A stretch of DNA of 41,679 bases from positions 1 through 41,679 of the forward strand of contig NZ_FTMV01000027.1 in assembly GCF_900156175.1 (NCBI RefSeq), written 5' to 3'. This stretch comes from Janthinobacterium sp. TND4EL3 (GTDB lineage Bacteria; Pseudomonadota; Gammaproteobacteria; Burkholderiales; Burkholderiaceae_D). Both the position numbers and the translations under genes were made by a program. This document shows positions 20,922-29,029 of this stretch, one piece after another; position 1 is the first letter of the stretch, and every line of letters begins with the position of its first letter. The notes below the pieces were generated by a model. That model ran no database searches, was not told where the DNA came from, and saw nothing but the letters and a program-made list of their open reading frames with translations.

Positions 20922-23471
20922 GTGACCGAAACTTTCGCGACCCGACACCTTGCCGCCGCCGAGCGTACAGATGAGTCCAGCGCCGATTCGGCGTTCCTGA
21001 GCGCCGCGATCGAGAACGCGTGCGTGCAGGCCTGCGCGGCGATTGCTCCCGCGTGGCCGCTTGACCGGGCCATTGCGGTCAATCCGCACTGGTCGCATAT
21101 CGGCTTGCCGGTACGGCAGGTGGCCGCGCGGATGGCCGTGCTCGGGGGCATCCGGGTCTTTCCATCGCGCAACGATCAACTTCGCGCATGGCGCAGCGGC
21201 CGCATCGGCACCCCTGACCTAAACCAGGCTCTGCAACAACTCCCTGCGGCGCAGACGACAGGTTTGTCGCCGACGCAATGCGTGGAGGCCCTGGAGCAAT
21301 CGGAGGAGCAAGCGCAGCTACCGCTTCTGATCGATGTCCTTGACGACGCTGCCGACCGCCATTCCAGACTGTCCTGGCGGCAGGCAATCACGCATCAGGT
21401 CAGCCAGACCTGCGCAGCCTATTTCGACAGGCACCAGGCCAGCTGGCAACCGGAACGCGGCCAGGGCCTATACGCATTTTGGCGCGAGACATTGCAGCAT
21501 GACCACGGCATTGGCATGCTCATGGGCTTGCCACATATCGGTCGTGTCCTAGATGCCCTGCCAGCAACGGCAGCGCAAGCCGAGCGCTGGGTCTTGCGCC
21601 AGTTGGGGCTGCCGCAAGCAGTATGGGCGGACTACCTCGAGGCCGTACTGCTGACCGTAAATGGCTGGGCTTCCTGGTGCGCTTATCTGGGGTGGGAAGC
21701 CAGGCTTTCCGGTCAGCAGGACACCCACTTGCGCGAATTATTGGCCATTCGTCTGGCGTGGGGTGTCATCCTGCTGGAGTCAAAACAGGCGGCGCAGGCT
21801 AGGCTCGCGCAAGAGGCGCTGCAGGCAGCCTGGAGCCGGTCCACCGCTGTCTTGCAGCGCGCGGAAGAAAGCAGTCTCATCGACGAGGTGTGGCAACTGG
21901 CACTGGAGATCGGGTACCAGCGTGAACTGGCTCAGCGGCTATCTCCGCGCAGCCGCGATCGGATCGCGCGGTCGGACGTCGCAGTCCAGGCCGCCTTTTG
22001 CATCGATGTTCGCAGCGAACGGCTGAGGCGCGCCCTGGAGGCCGAGTGGCCTTCCATCGAGACCATTGGATTTGCCGGTTTCTTCGGACTGCCGATCGCG
22101 TACACGCCTGTGGCAACGCCGGCACGCCGACCCCAGCTACCGGGTTTGCTCGCGCCCACCCTGGAGGTGGGCGACTGCATCACCAGCGCTGACCCGGCAG
22201 AGCGCGAGACCGATGTGGCCTTATTACGCGCTGCCAGCCACGCGCGTCGCGCGCGGTTTGCGCTTACGAATCAGTGGAATTCGGCGAACCTGTGGCCGGG
22301 CTCAGCCTTTTCATTCGTGGAAGCGGCCGGTCTAGGCTACCTGGGGAAACTCGGTAAGTGGATGCGACCGAGCAAACGAGCGCGCGTCAACGACGACCTG
22401 GATGGCTTGCCCGCCCGGTATCGGGCGCTGTGCCGACTGCAGCTTCTCGGACTGAATCTGGATGGCAAAGTCGCGCTGGCGCAGCGGGTTCTGCACGCGA
22501 TGGGGCTTGACCGGGAACTGGCGCCACTCGTGCTCCTGATCGGTCATGGCAGCCAGTCGGAAAACAACGCGCACGCATCCGCGTTGGAATGCGGTGCATG
22601 CTGCGGTCAGAGCGGGGAAGTGAACGCACGGGTGCTAGCAGGGCTGCTCAACGACGCAGCGGTCCGGGACGCTTTGCAGGCTCAAGGGTTGACGATCCTG
22701 CCGACCACGGTCTTCGCGGCAGCGTTGCACAATACCACCACCGATGAAGTTTACTGGTTCGATCTCGATTTACCGCCAAACCTGGCGACCCGGCGCTGGG
22801 AGCGCGTGCAGGCGGCGTTTACACACGCCTGCGACCGGGTACGCAGGGAACGCGCCCCAGCGCTGGGGATTGACCCGCGCGCATCGCACGATGCGCTGTT
22901 GGGCCAGCTGCGCGCGCGCGCCAATGACGGGGCCCAAACCCGCCCTGAATGGGGTCTGGCGGGCAACGCAGCTTTCTTGATCGCGCCGCGCGCAAGAAGC
23001 CGCGCAAGCGTATTGAATGGCCGCACTTTCCTGCATGACTACGACGCCGACAAGGACACCGACGGCAGCGTCTTGGAGCTGCTGATGACTGCGCCTATGC
23101 TGGTCACGCACTGGATTAACTGGCAGTACCACGCATCCACCGTTGAATCGCAACGGCTGGGTAGCGGAAACAAACTCTTGCACAACGTGGTGGGTGGCAA
23201 CATTGGCGTGTTCGAAGGAAATGGAGGAGATCTACGTATTGGCTTGTCTCGGCAGTCGCTGCACGACGGAGAGCAGTGGGTGCACGAGCCTTTGCGGTTG
23301 ACCGTGGCCATCGATGCACCTCGAGCTGCCATCGAGGCGGTTATGGCTAAGCATGCCGTGGTTGCGCAACTGGTCGATAACGGCTGGGTGCACCTCTGGC
23401 GCTTCAGCGCGACAGGGTTCGACCGCTACCACGATGGCTCGTGGTCGCCGCTGTGCACGGAGTTGGCGTGA
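20922..23471 (+). CDS. dabA: DabA, beta-carbonic-anhydrase-like subunit of the DAB inorganic-carbon uptake system
   Basis: An 849-aa UPF0753/DUF2309 protein. The zinc site and catalytic dyad known from Halothiobacillus DabA are all present: Cys and Asp in AAFCIDVRSERLRRAL (residues 360 and 362), His in LIGHGSQSENN (542) and Cys in ALECGACCG (557). The 15-residue His-to-Cys spacing is the same as in the characterised protein. It performs vectorial hydration of CO2 coupled to DabB. The GTG at 20922 has GGAG six bases upstream and is preferred; an ATG at 20910 without a ribosome site would add four residues. Family members support growth at air levels of CO2 in autotrophs and can replace carbonic anhydrase in heterotrophs. 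Confidence 0.95.
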   Translation: MTETFATRHLAAAERTDESSADSAFLSAAIENACVQACAAIAPAWPLDRAIAVNPHWSHIGLPVRQVAARMAVLGGIRVFPSRNDQLRAWRSGRIGTPDLNQALQQLPAAQTTGLSPTQCVEALEQSEEQAQLPLLIDVLDDAADRHSRLSWRQAITHQVSQTCAAYFDRHQASWQPERGQGLYAFWRETLQHDHGIGMLMGLPHIGRVLDALPATAAQAERWVLRQLGLPQAVWADYLEAVLLTVNGWASWCAYLGWEARLSGQQDTHLRELLAIRLAWGVILLESKQAAQARLAQEALQAAWSRSTAVLQRAEESSLIDEVWQLALEIGYQRELAQRLSPRSRDRIARSDVAVQAAFCIDVRSERLRRALEAEWPSIETIGFAGFFGLPIAYTPVATPARRPQLPGLLAPTLEVGDCITSADPAERETDVALLRAASHARRARFALTNQWNSANLWPGSAFSFVEAAGLGYLGKLGKWMRPSKRARVNDDLDGLPARYRALCRLQLLGLNLDGKVALAQRVLHAMGLDRELAPLVLLIGHGSQSENNAHASALECGACCGQSGEVNARVLAGLLNDAAVRDALQAQGLTILPTTVFAAALHNTTTDEVYWFDLDLPPNLATRRWERVQAAFTHACDRVRRERAPALGIDPRASHDALLGQLRARANDGAQTRPEWGLAGNAAFLIAPRARSRASVLNGRTFLHDYDADKDTDGSVLELLMTAPMLVTHWINWQYHASTVESQRLGSGNKLLHNVVGGNIGVFEGNGGDLRIGLSRQSLHDGEQWVHEPLRLTVAIDAPRAAIEAVMAKHAVVAQLVDNGWVHLWRFSATGFDRYHDGSWSPLCTELA

Positions 23472-23832
23472 CGGTACCATCCTGTTACGCTGGGCGCAAC
23501 GTGGCATTGCTGACCCAGCATGGCAAAGGACAGATCATCGCCCCTTTACTCGAGTCCACGCTGGGCTGCTCCATCGAGCTCGTTTCCGGCTTCGACACCG
23601 ATCGGCTAGGAACATTTACGCGCGAGATCGCACGGCCAGGCAGTCACCTGGACGCGGCACGGCGCAAGGCAAGAATTGGGATCGAGCTTGCGGAAACGAT
23701 CGGCGGTATTGCCAGTGAAGGCAGGTTCGGGATTGATCCTCATGCCGCCTGTTTTCGTGGAATACAGAGCTGGTGTTGTGGATAGATGATGAAGCGGGCG
23801 TGGAAGTGGCGGGGATCGCCAAGGCAACATGA
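23468..23832 (+). pseudogene. Truncated, frameshifted DUF6671-like gene
   Basis: The GTG at 23468 overlaps the dabA stop as GTGA. The frame reads RNVALLTQHGKGQIIAPLLE, GCSIELVSGFDTDRLGTFTR and ARIGIELAETIGG as in DUF6671 proteins, then goes out of frame near 23750. Shifting one base restores FSWNTELVLWIDDEAGVEVA, which runs to a TGA at 23830-23832. The unbroken frame would stop at 23785. Relatives are, as I remember, more than twice as long, so the gene is both frameshifted and cut short. Function of the family is unknown. Confidence 0.6.
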
Positions 23833-23883
23833 TCTAATAAGATCAATCGCTTGCCCTGGCCGCGCACGCGAGAACAGTCACGG

Positions 23884-24624
23884 TCAACGGCAAATTTCGG
23901 CAGTGACCATGGCAGCAAGTTCCACCAGACCACGTAACTGGTCTGGGCTAAGCTGGCGCGGCTCGGAATCGAGCACACACAGCGTACCCAACCTGTGCGA
24001 TAGGCGGTCGGTAACGGGAACGCCAGCATAAAATCGTATGAACGGCGCACCGACCACCAGCGGATTTTGCGAGAAACGTGCGTCCGTTCTCGCATCTTCA
24101 ACCACCATCCCTCGGGGTTCCATGATGGCGTGGCTACAGAATGCAGATTCGCGCGGTGTCTGCAGGGCATCTAGCCCGATGCGCGATTTGAACCATTGAC
24201 GCTCAGAGGTGAGCAAGGATACGAGTGCGGTCGGACATCCAGTAATACGTGATGCCAGCCATGTAATGCGATCCAACACGGCATCGGGCGGGCTGTCGAT
24301 GAGTGCGCTGTCCGCCAGCGCGACGAGACGTTGCTGTTCGCTGTCGAGCATCGGAAAGCTTGCCTGAGCGGGCCGCATGAATTCCTCCGGCAGGACCTGC
24401 GACGGTTGTTTGCTGGACCGGGCGGGTCCGCTCTGCAGCAACCGTTTCACATCGCTCAGACGGCAACGCCGGTGGCCGCCCGGGGTCTTCCAGGAAGGCA
24501 GCGCTCCGCTTTCCATCCATAGCTGCGCCGTGCTCACACTAACACCGAGGTATTGAGAGGCTTCACGCGTGGTAACGATTGCGTTGTCGGGAGCGGATTG
24601 CTCCTTGGAAATAGATTTTGTCAT
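23884..24624 (-). CDS. HTH-GAF sensor regulator, second copy
   Basis: A 246-aa paralog of the protein at 17371-18135, with the same order: HTH at residues about 17-65 (TTREASQYLGVSVSTAQLWM, SWKTPGGHRRCRLSDV) and GAF at about 95-245 (RQWFKSRIGLDALQTPRESA, FIRFYAGVPVTD, LGTLCVLDSEPRQLS). The two copies face each other across the LysR-dabBA locus and probably arose by duplication. The gene is divergent from the Cache chemoreceptor, with about 140 bp between. The box GTTAAGATTGG lies just before the ATG and no Shine-Dalgarno is visible, as in the first copy. Confidence 0.85.
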   Translation of the reverse strand: MTKSISKEQSAPDNAIVTTREASQYLGVSVSTAQLWMESGALPSWKTPGGHRRCRLSDVKRLLQSGPARSSKQPSQVLPEEFMRPAQASFPMLDSEQQRLVALADSALIDSPPDAVLDRITWLASRITGCPTALVSLLTSERQWFKSRIGLDALQTPRESAFCSHAIMEPRGMVVEDARTDARFSQNPLVVGAPFIRFYAGVPVTDRLSHRLGTLCVLDSEPRQLSPDQLRGLVELAAMVTAEICR

Positions 24625-24767
24625 AGTCCAATCTTAACGCAAAATTTATTGAATGGGTGCAACACTCGTAAATTCGATATTTGTGACGAAAATGATGAAT
24701 TCGGTGAAATCGCTTGACTTGTTCATTTCATTAACGCAACATGAATTGTCTTCAAGAAAGGTTTGCA

Positions 24768-26834
24768 ATGAAAATTTTCAGCCTTACGATCACCAAAATC
24801 GGTACCAAAGTGGCATTCGCGATGCTGCTGGCTGTTGGCGGCCTGTTCTCCATCTTTATCAGCATCACTACCGTAACTAATCAGCGTCAAGCCGAGGAAG
24901 AAGCGGTGCTGCAGGTAACTGAAAAAAGCCGACTGCTCGGAACAACGGTGGAGGTACTCGACCGCAGCCTGCGTTCGCAGGTGGCGACATACGCAAAAGT
25001 GTTTAGCGACAGCCTGACGGGGCAATTTTCCGTAAACCGTGAGGCGCCGGTTAATGTAGCAGGAAAGCCAGTTGCCGCACTGCAGCTGGACGGAAAAGCG
25101 CTCAACCTGAACTTCGATATTCCGGATGGTTTTACTGCTCGCACGGGCGCCTACGCCACCGTTTTTGTCAGAGAAGGCGACGATTTCGTAAGAGTAACCA
25201 CGTCCCATAAAAAAGAGGACGGTCAACGCGCGATTGGTACCCTTCTTGACCGCGCCCACCCTGCATACGCCCGGCTGCTGAGCGGAGCCAGTTACGCCGG
25301 TTCGGCCAGTCTGTTCGGCGGGCAGTATATGACCCATTACGCGCCCGTTCTCGATACGGCCGGCCAAGTGATCGGGGTGCTTTACGTGGGTATCAATTTT
25401 ACCGATTCGGTGCGCTTACTGGGAGAAGGCATTAAATCGCTGAAACTGGGGCAAGACGGCGGCTTCTATGTTCTCAGTGCGCGCCCGGGGAAGGATCTGG
25501 GCAAGGCGCTGGTGCATCGCGAGCGCGAAGGACAAAATTTGCTGGACATCAAGGATAGCGGCGGCCAGCTCGTCGTTAGCAGCATGCTGAGCCAGGCTAA
25601 CGGCCTGCTGCGCTATACCGAGCCCGGAAAAAACGGTGCCGGCGCACGCGAGCGGGTCGCCGCATTTAGCACCATCAAGGACTGGCAGATGCTGGTGGTG
25701 GGTGATGCTTACCTTGACGAGGTGACAGCAGGCGCCACTCGCCAGCGCAACCAGGCCATTGGAATGGGTTTGCTCATGGTGCTGATCCTGACGGCGCTAT
25801 TGGCAATTATCATTCGCAAGCTTGTTGCACATCCGTTCGGAAACGCGCTGCGCGCAGTGGAAAAGATAGGCGGAGGCGATCTCACCGGCAAAGTGATTGC
25901 CGCGTCAGCCGATGAAAGCGGTCGGCTGCTCGCGTCCGTGCAGACGATGACCGATCGCTTGTCGACGGTGGTGAGCCAGGTACGCTCGAGCACCGATGCA
26001 ATTAGCGCCATCTCGAGCGAGGTCGCGGCCGGCAATATGGAACTGTCTGCGCGCACCGAACAGCAGGCCGCGGCGCTGGAACAGACTGCTTCATCAATGG
26101 AGCAGATGAACGCGAGCGTACGCAATAACGCCGATAACGCGCTCGCTGCCCAGGCTTTATCACGGGAGGCGGCCACTACTGCGCGACTAGGCGGTGATGC
26201 AGTTGAACAGCTTGTGGCCAAAATGGATGCAATTAAGGCTTCGGCCACGCGGATCGCCGATATCACCAGCGTGGTGGATGGGATTGCCTTTCAGACCAAT
26301 ATACTCGCTCTCAACGCCGCTGTAGAGGCAGCGCGAGCTGGTGAGCACGGGCGCGGCTTTGCCGTCGTTGCTACCGAGGTCCGCACGCTGGCGCACCGCT
26401 CCAGTACTGCAGCCAAGGAGATCAAGCTGTTAATCGGAGAATCCCTCGACCAAGTAGCGTCTGGTGTCGTTTTGGCGCAAGGCGCCGGTGGCACGATGCA
26501 GGACGTGGTCGCGGCGATCATTAAGGCGAACCGGACGATTGACGAAATCTCCAGCGCAACCCAGGAACAGGCCGGTGGTATCGATCAGATCAACCGCGCA
26601 GTCGCGCAGCTCGATCAAGTCACTCAGCAAAATGCGAGTTTGGTTGAAGAGGCTGCTGCTGCCGCCCAGACTATGAACGTTCAGGCGCAGCATCTGGCCG
26701 AAGTGGTTGAGTTTTTTATCGTCCCTCCGGTCTCGATCACGGTCGCACCGCCGGCGACGCGTAGCGCCCCGCGTTTGCTCCACGCCAGCGTTAAAGCGCC
26801 AATACCGCCGAGCGCCGCTAGGCTAAGGGCATAA
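24768..26834 (+). CDS. Transmembrane chemoreceptor with Cache-type periplasmic domain
   Basis: A 688-aa methyl-accepting chemotaxis protein. The first membrane helix is at about residues 15-38 (VAFAMLLAVGGLFSIFISIT). A large periplasmic Cache_3-Cache_2-type ligand domain spans about 40-320 (GAYATVFVREGDDFVRVTTS, YAPVLDTAGQVIGVLYVGIN). The second membrane helix is at about 328-352, followed by HAMP and the signalling domain with tip QTNILALNAAVEAARAGEHG. Flanking methylation helices include ELSARTEQQAAALEQTASSM. The ligand is unknown; relatives bind organic acids. The ATG at 24768 follows AAGAAAGG; an upstream ATG at 24741 in the track frame is less likely. Confidence 0.93.
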   Translation: MKIFSLTITKIGTKVAFAMLLAVGGLFSIFISITTVTNQRQAEEEAVLQVTEKSRLLGTTVEVLDRSLRSQVATYAKVFSDSLTGQFSVNREAPVNVAGKPVAALQLDGKALNLNFDIPDGFTARTGAYATVFVREGDDFVRVTTSHKKEDGQRAIGTLLDRAHPAYARLLSGASYAGSASLFGGQYMTHYAPVLDTAGQVIGVLYVGINFTDSVRLLGEGIKSLKLGQDGGFYVLSARPGKDLGKALVHREREGQNLLDIKDSGGQLVVSSMLSQANGLLRYTEPGKNGAGARERVAAFSTIKDWQMLVVGDAYLDEVTAGATRQRNQAIGMGLLMVLILTALLAIIIRKLVAHPFGNALRAVEKIGGGDLTGKVIAASADESGRLLASVQTMTDRLSTVVSQVRSSTDAISAISSEVAAGNMELSARTEQQAAALEQTASSMEQMNASVRNNADNALAAQALSREAATTARLGGDAVEQLVAKMDAIKASATRIADITSVVDGIAFQTNILALNAAVEAARAGEHGRGFAVVATEVRTLAHRSSTAAKEIKLLIGESLDQVASGVVLAQGAGGTMQDVVAAIIKANRTIDEISSATQEQAGGIDQINRAVAQLDQVTQQNASLVEEAAAAAQTMNVQAQHLAEVVEFFIVPPVSITVAPPATRSAPRLLHASVKAPIPPSAARLRA

Positions 26835-26876
26835 GTGCAACTGATCCGGCCCGCGCTTGGGTACTATGCCCTCCAG

Positions 26877-26921
26877 AATTGGCTGGAAAAATATCCAGAC
26901 CTGGTGCAAACCAATTTTTTT
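26877..26921 (+). terminator. Probable Rho-independent terminator after the Cache receptor
   Basis: An outer stem AATTGG/CCAATT (26877-26882 with 26911-26916) encloses a small hairpin CTGG/CCAG and is followed by seven T. It separates the receptor gene from the EAL gene starting at 26960. Confidence 0.5.
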
Positions 26922-26959
26922 GCCGATAGGCTCAGTTCCTCCTTCAACTCGAAGAGATC

Positions 26960-28765
26960 ATGTTAAATTTTTCGTGTACCCAGCATGAGTCGTATCGCCT
27001 CGATGCGCTTCGCAAACTAGGCATGCTCGACACGGCCCCCAGCGACGCCTTTGACCGCATCACGCGCATGGCGGCGCAGCTGTTCAATCTGCCGATTGCG
27101 GCCGTGTCGCTCACAGACGTAGATCGCCAATGGTTTAAGTCTAAAGTGGGCATTTCACACAGCGCCATTCCGCGCCACCAAGCGCCCTGTGCCCAAGTGG
27201 CCCGCAGCGAGTCGATGCTGGTCGTGCCAGACTTGCTCACCGATCCGGAATTCCGGCACAGTGTCCTTGCCCAGTCCGGGATACGCTTTTACGCCGGCGC
27301 ACCGTTGACCACTTCTGACGGTTACTGCCTAGGAGCGATGTGCGTGTTAGGCGTAGAGCCGCGCGAGGTCACCGAGCAGGAGATGCAAACCCTACGTGAC
27401 ATGGCCACCATGGTCATGGCGCAAATCGAATTGAACTACGTTATCGGGCGCAGGGACTCGATCAGCGGCATGCCGAATCGCACACAGTTCAAGGAGGACG
27501 TAGAGGCTCTCAGTAGGACCTCCCTTCCTGGGTCCGCGCAACTGGCAGTTCTGGTCAATCTCGCCTCCCCAGGACAAATTGACGCGGCGGTACGGGTGAT
27601 GGGATCGTCCTATCTCGACGTCCTGCTGAGCGAGGCTGCGACCTGGCTTAAGGAATGCGTGGGGCCGGATGTCCGGCTATATCACGTCGGAAGTGCTCAG
27701 TTCGCCTTTCTGGCTAGTAGAGAGGTCAGCGTAAAACATTTTACGGATAGCGCCAGGGGCTGGTTGACGCGGCGTGGGGTCGCCCAGGCAACGGTGTACC
27801 TGACCACGGTTACGTTCGGGCTGAGCGACTTTGCTGTCGGCGCAGCTGATGGGCTTGATCTTCTACGGCGCTGTCACAACGCGGCCCAGGATGCCGAGGC
27901 GACCGAACGAAGCGTGGGGCTGTATTCTGCCGAGCAGGATGCAACCTACCAGCGCCGCTTCACGCTGCTAAACGCGTTTGGCACAGCGCTAAGTACAGTG
28001 GGCCAGTTGTCGCTCGTCTACCAGCCCCGTGTGGACGTAAGAACAGGTCGCTGGCTGGGGGCCGAAGCGCTACTGCGCTGGAATCACCCTACGCTGGGCT
28101 TCGTCGCTCCGGGAGAATTCATCCCTATCGTCGAAAAGACTTCCACGGCTCGGGCCACTACCGAATGGGTCATGGAGACTGCATTGTCGCAACTTGCGAT
28201 CTGGCGCGCCGCAGGCATCGAGACGCAGATATCTGTGAACGTCTCGACGACGAACCTGCTCGAAGATGACTTCATCGGCCGCATATTAGCGCGTCTAAAA
28301 AAACATGGTTTGCCGCCGTCTATGCTCGAGGTCGAACTGACGGAAAGCGCCGTGATGACCAACCCAGTGTTAGCTGAACAGACCCTGATTGCACTGAAAA
28401 AAAACGGGGTAGGCTTGGCCATAGACGATTTTGGCACAGGGTACAGCAGTCTGGGCTATTTGCAAAAGCTGCCCGCCCAAGTGGTCAAAATTGACCGTTC
28501 ATTCATCGGGGAACTTGACACCCTCCGCGGAAAGGCCTTGGTCCGTGCGATGATCGACTTATTGCACGGCATGGGTTATCGCGTTGTCGCCGAGGGCATC
28601 GAAAACGAGGCGATGGCGACGATGTTACACGAGCTCGGCTGCGATGAGGCACAGGGATATTGGTACGCCAAGCCATTGACACCAGACGCCTTTTACGTTG
28701 GGTGGATGAAAAACAGGAATGAATGCCCAATATTCGATTTAAAGCATAAACCCGACTGCCATTGA
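26960..28765 (+). CDS. GAF - degenerate GGDEF - EAL cyclic-di-GMP phosphodiesterase
   Basis: A 601-aa soluble signalling protein. GAF at about residues 10-155 (RQWFKSKVGISHSAIPRHQA, GIRFYAGAPLTT, LGAMCVLGVEPREV) is related to the GAF of the two HTH-GAF proteins. A GGDEF-like region at about 160-335 has GSAQF where GGDEF should be, so no cyclase activity is expected. The EAL domain at about 345-590 is complete: GAEALLRW (Glu369), SVNVSTTN, EVELTESAV, LAIDDFGTGYSSLGYL, VKIDRSFI, VVAEGIE, and QGYWYAKPL. It should hydrolyse c-di-GMP under control of the GAF and so favour motility. AAGAGA precedes the ATG. Confidence 0.92.
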   Translation: MLNFSCTQHESYRLDALRKLGMLDTAPSDAFDRITRMAAQLFNLPIAAVSLTDVDRQWFKSKVGISHSAIPRHQAPCAQVARSESMLVVPDLLTDPEFRHSVLAQSGIRFYAGAPLTTSDGYCLGAMCVLGVEPREVTEQEMQTLRDMATMVMAQIELNYVIGRRDSISGMPNRTQFKEDVEALSRTSLPGSAQLAVLVNLASPGQIDAAVRVMGSSYLDVLLSEAATWLKECVGPDVRLYHVGSAQFAFLASREVSVKHFTDSARGWLTRRGVAQATVYLTTVTFGLSDFAVGAADGLDLLRRCHNAAQDAEATERSVGLYSAEQDATYQRRFTLLNAFGTALSTVGQLSLVYQPRVDVRTGRWLGAEALLRWNHPTLGFVAPGEFIPIVEKTSTARATTEWVMETALSQLAIWRAAGIETQISVNVSTTNLLEDDFIGRILARLKKHGLPPSMLEVELTESAVMTNPVLAEQTLIALKKNGVGLAIDDFGTGYSSLGYLQKLPAQVVKIDRSFIGELDTLRGKALVRAMIDLLHGMGYRVVAEGIENEAMATMLHELGCDEAQGYWYAKPLTPDAFYVGWMKNRNECPIFDLKHKPDCH

Positions 28766-28775
28766 AAGGCTTACG

Positions 28776-28916
28776 GTGGCAAAGACGCAGGTCGCATTAC
28801 TTTGCAAACGTGACGTCCGCACCATTCCCTTACCCGCCCGTGTGGCAGGGAAGGAGTTTCGCGTGCATTTGAGTCGAGAACGCTTCGCCCTATTTCAATG
28901 GGAAGAAGACGAGTAG
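28776..28916 (+). CDS. Possible 46-aa small protein or gene tail
   Basis: A GTG-started frame reads VAKTQVALLCKRDVRTIPLP and continues VAGKEFRVHLSRERFALFQW to EEDE and TAG. The frame is also open further upstream within the EAL gene, so it may be the tail of a lost gene. No clear ribosome site or known family. Confidence 0.25.
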   Translation: MAKTQVALLCKRDVRTIPLPARVAGKEFRVHLSRERFALFQWEEDE

Positions 28917-29029
28917 GCCGCTCGGCGAAAACAGGCGCGAGCCTTTTTCTTTATGCAAATTGACAGTAATTGGCGGTTTGGAGAGCCATAACTGTGCCGG
29001 CTGTGTTCGCATACGTCTTGCACCAGCGG

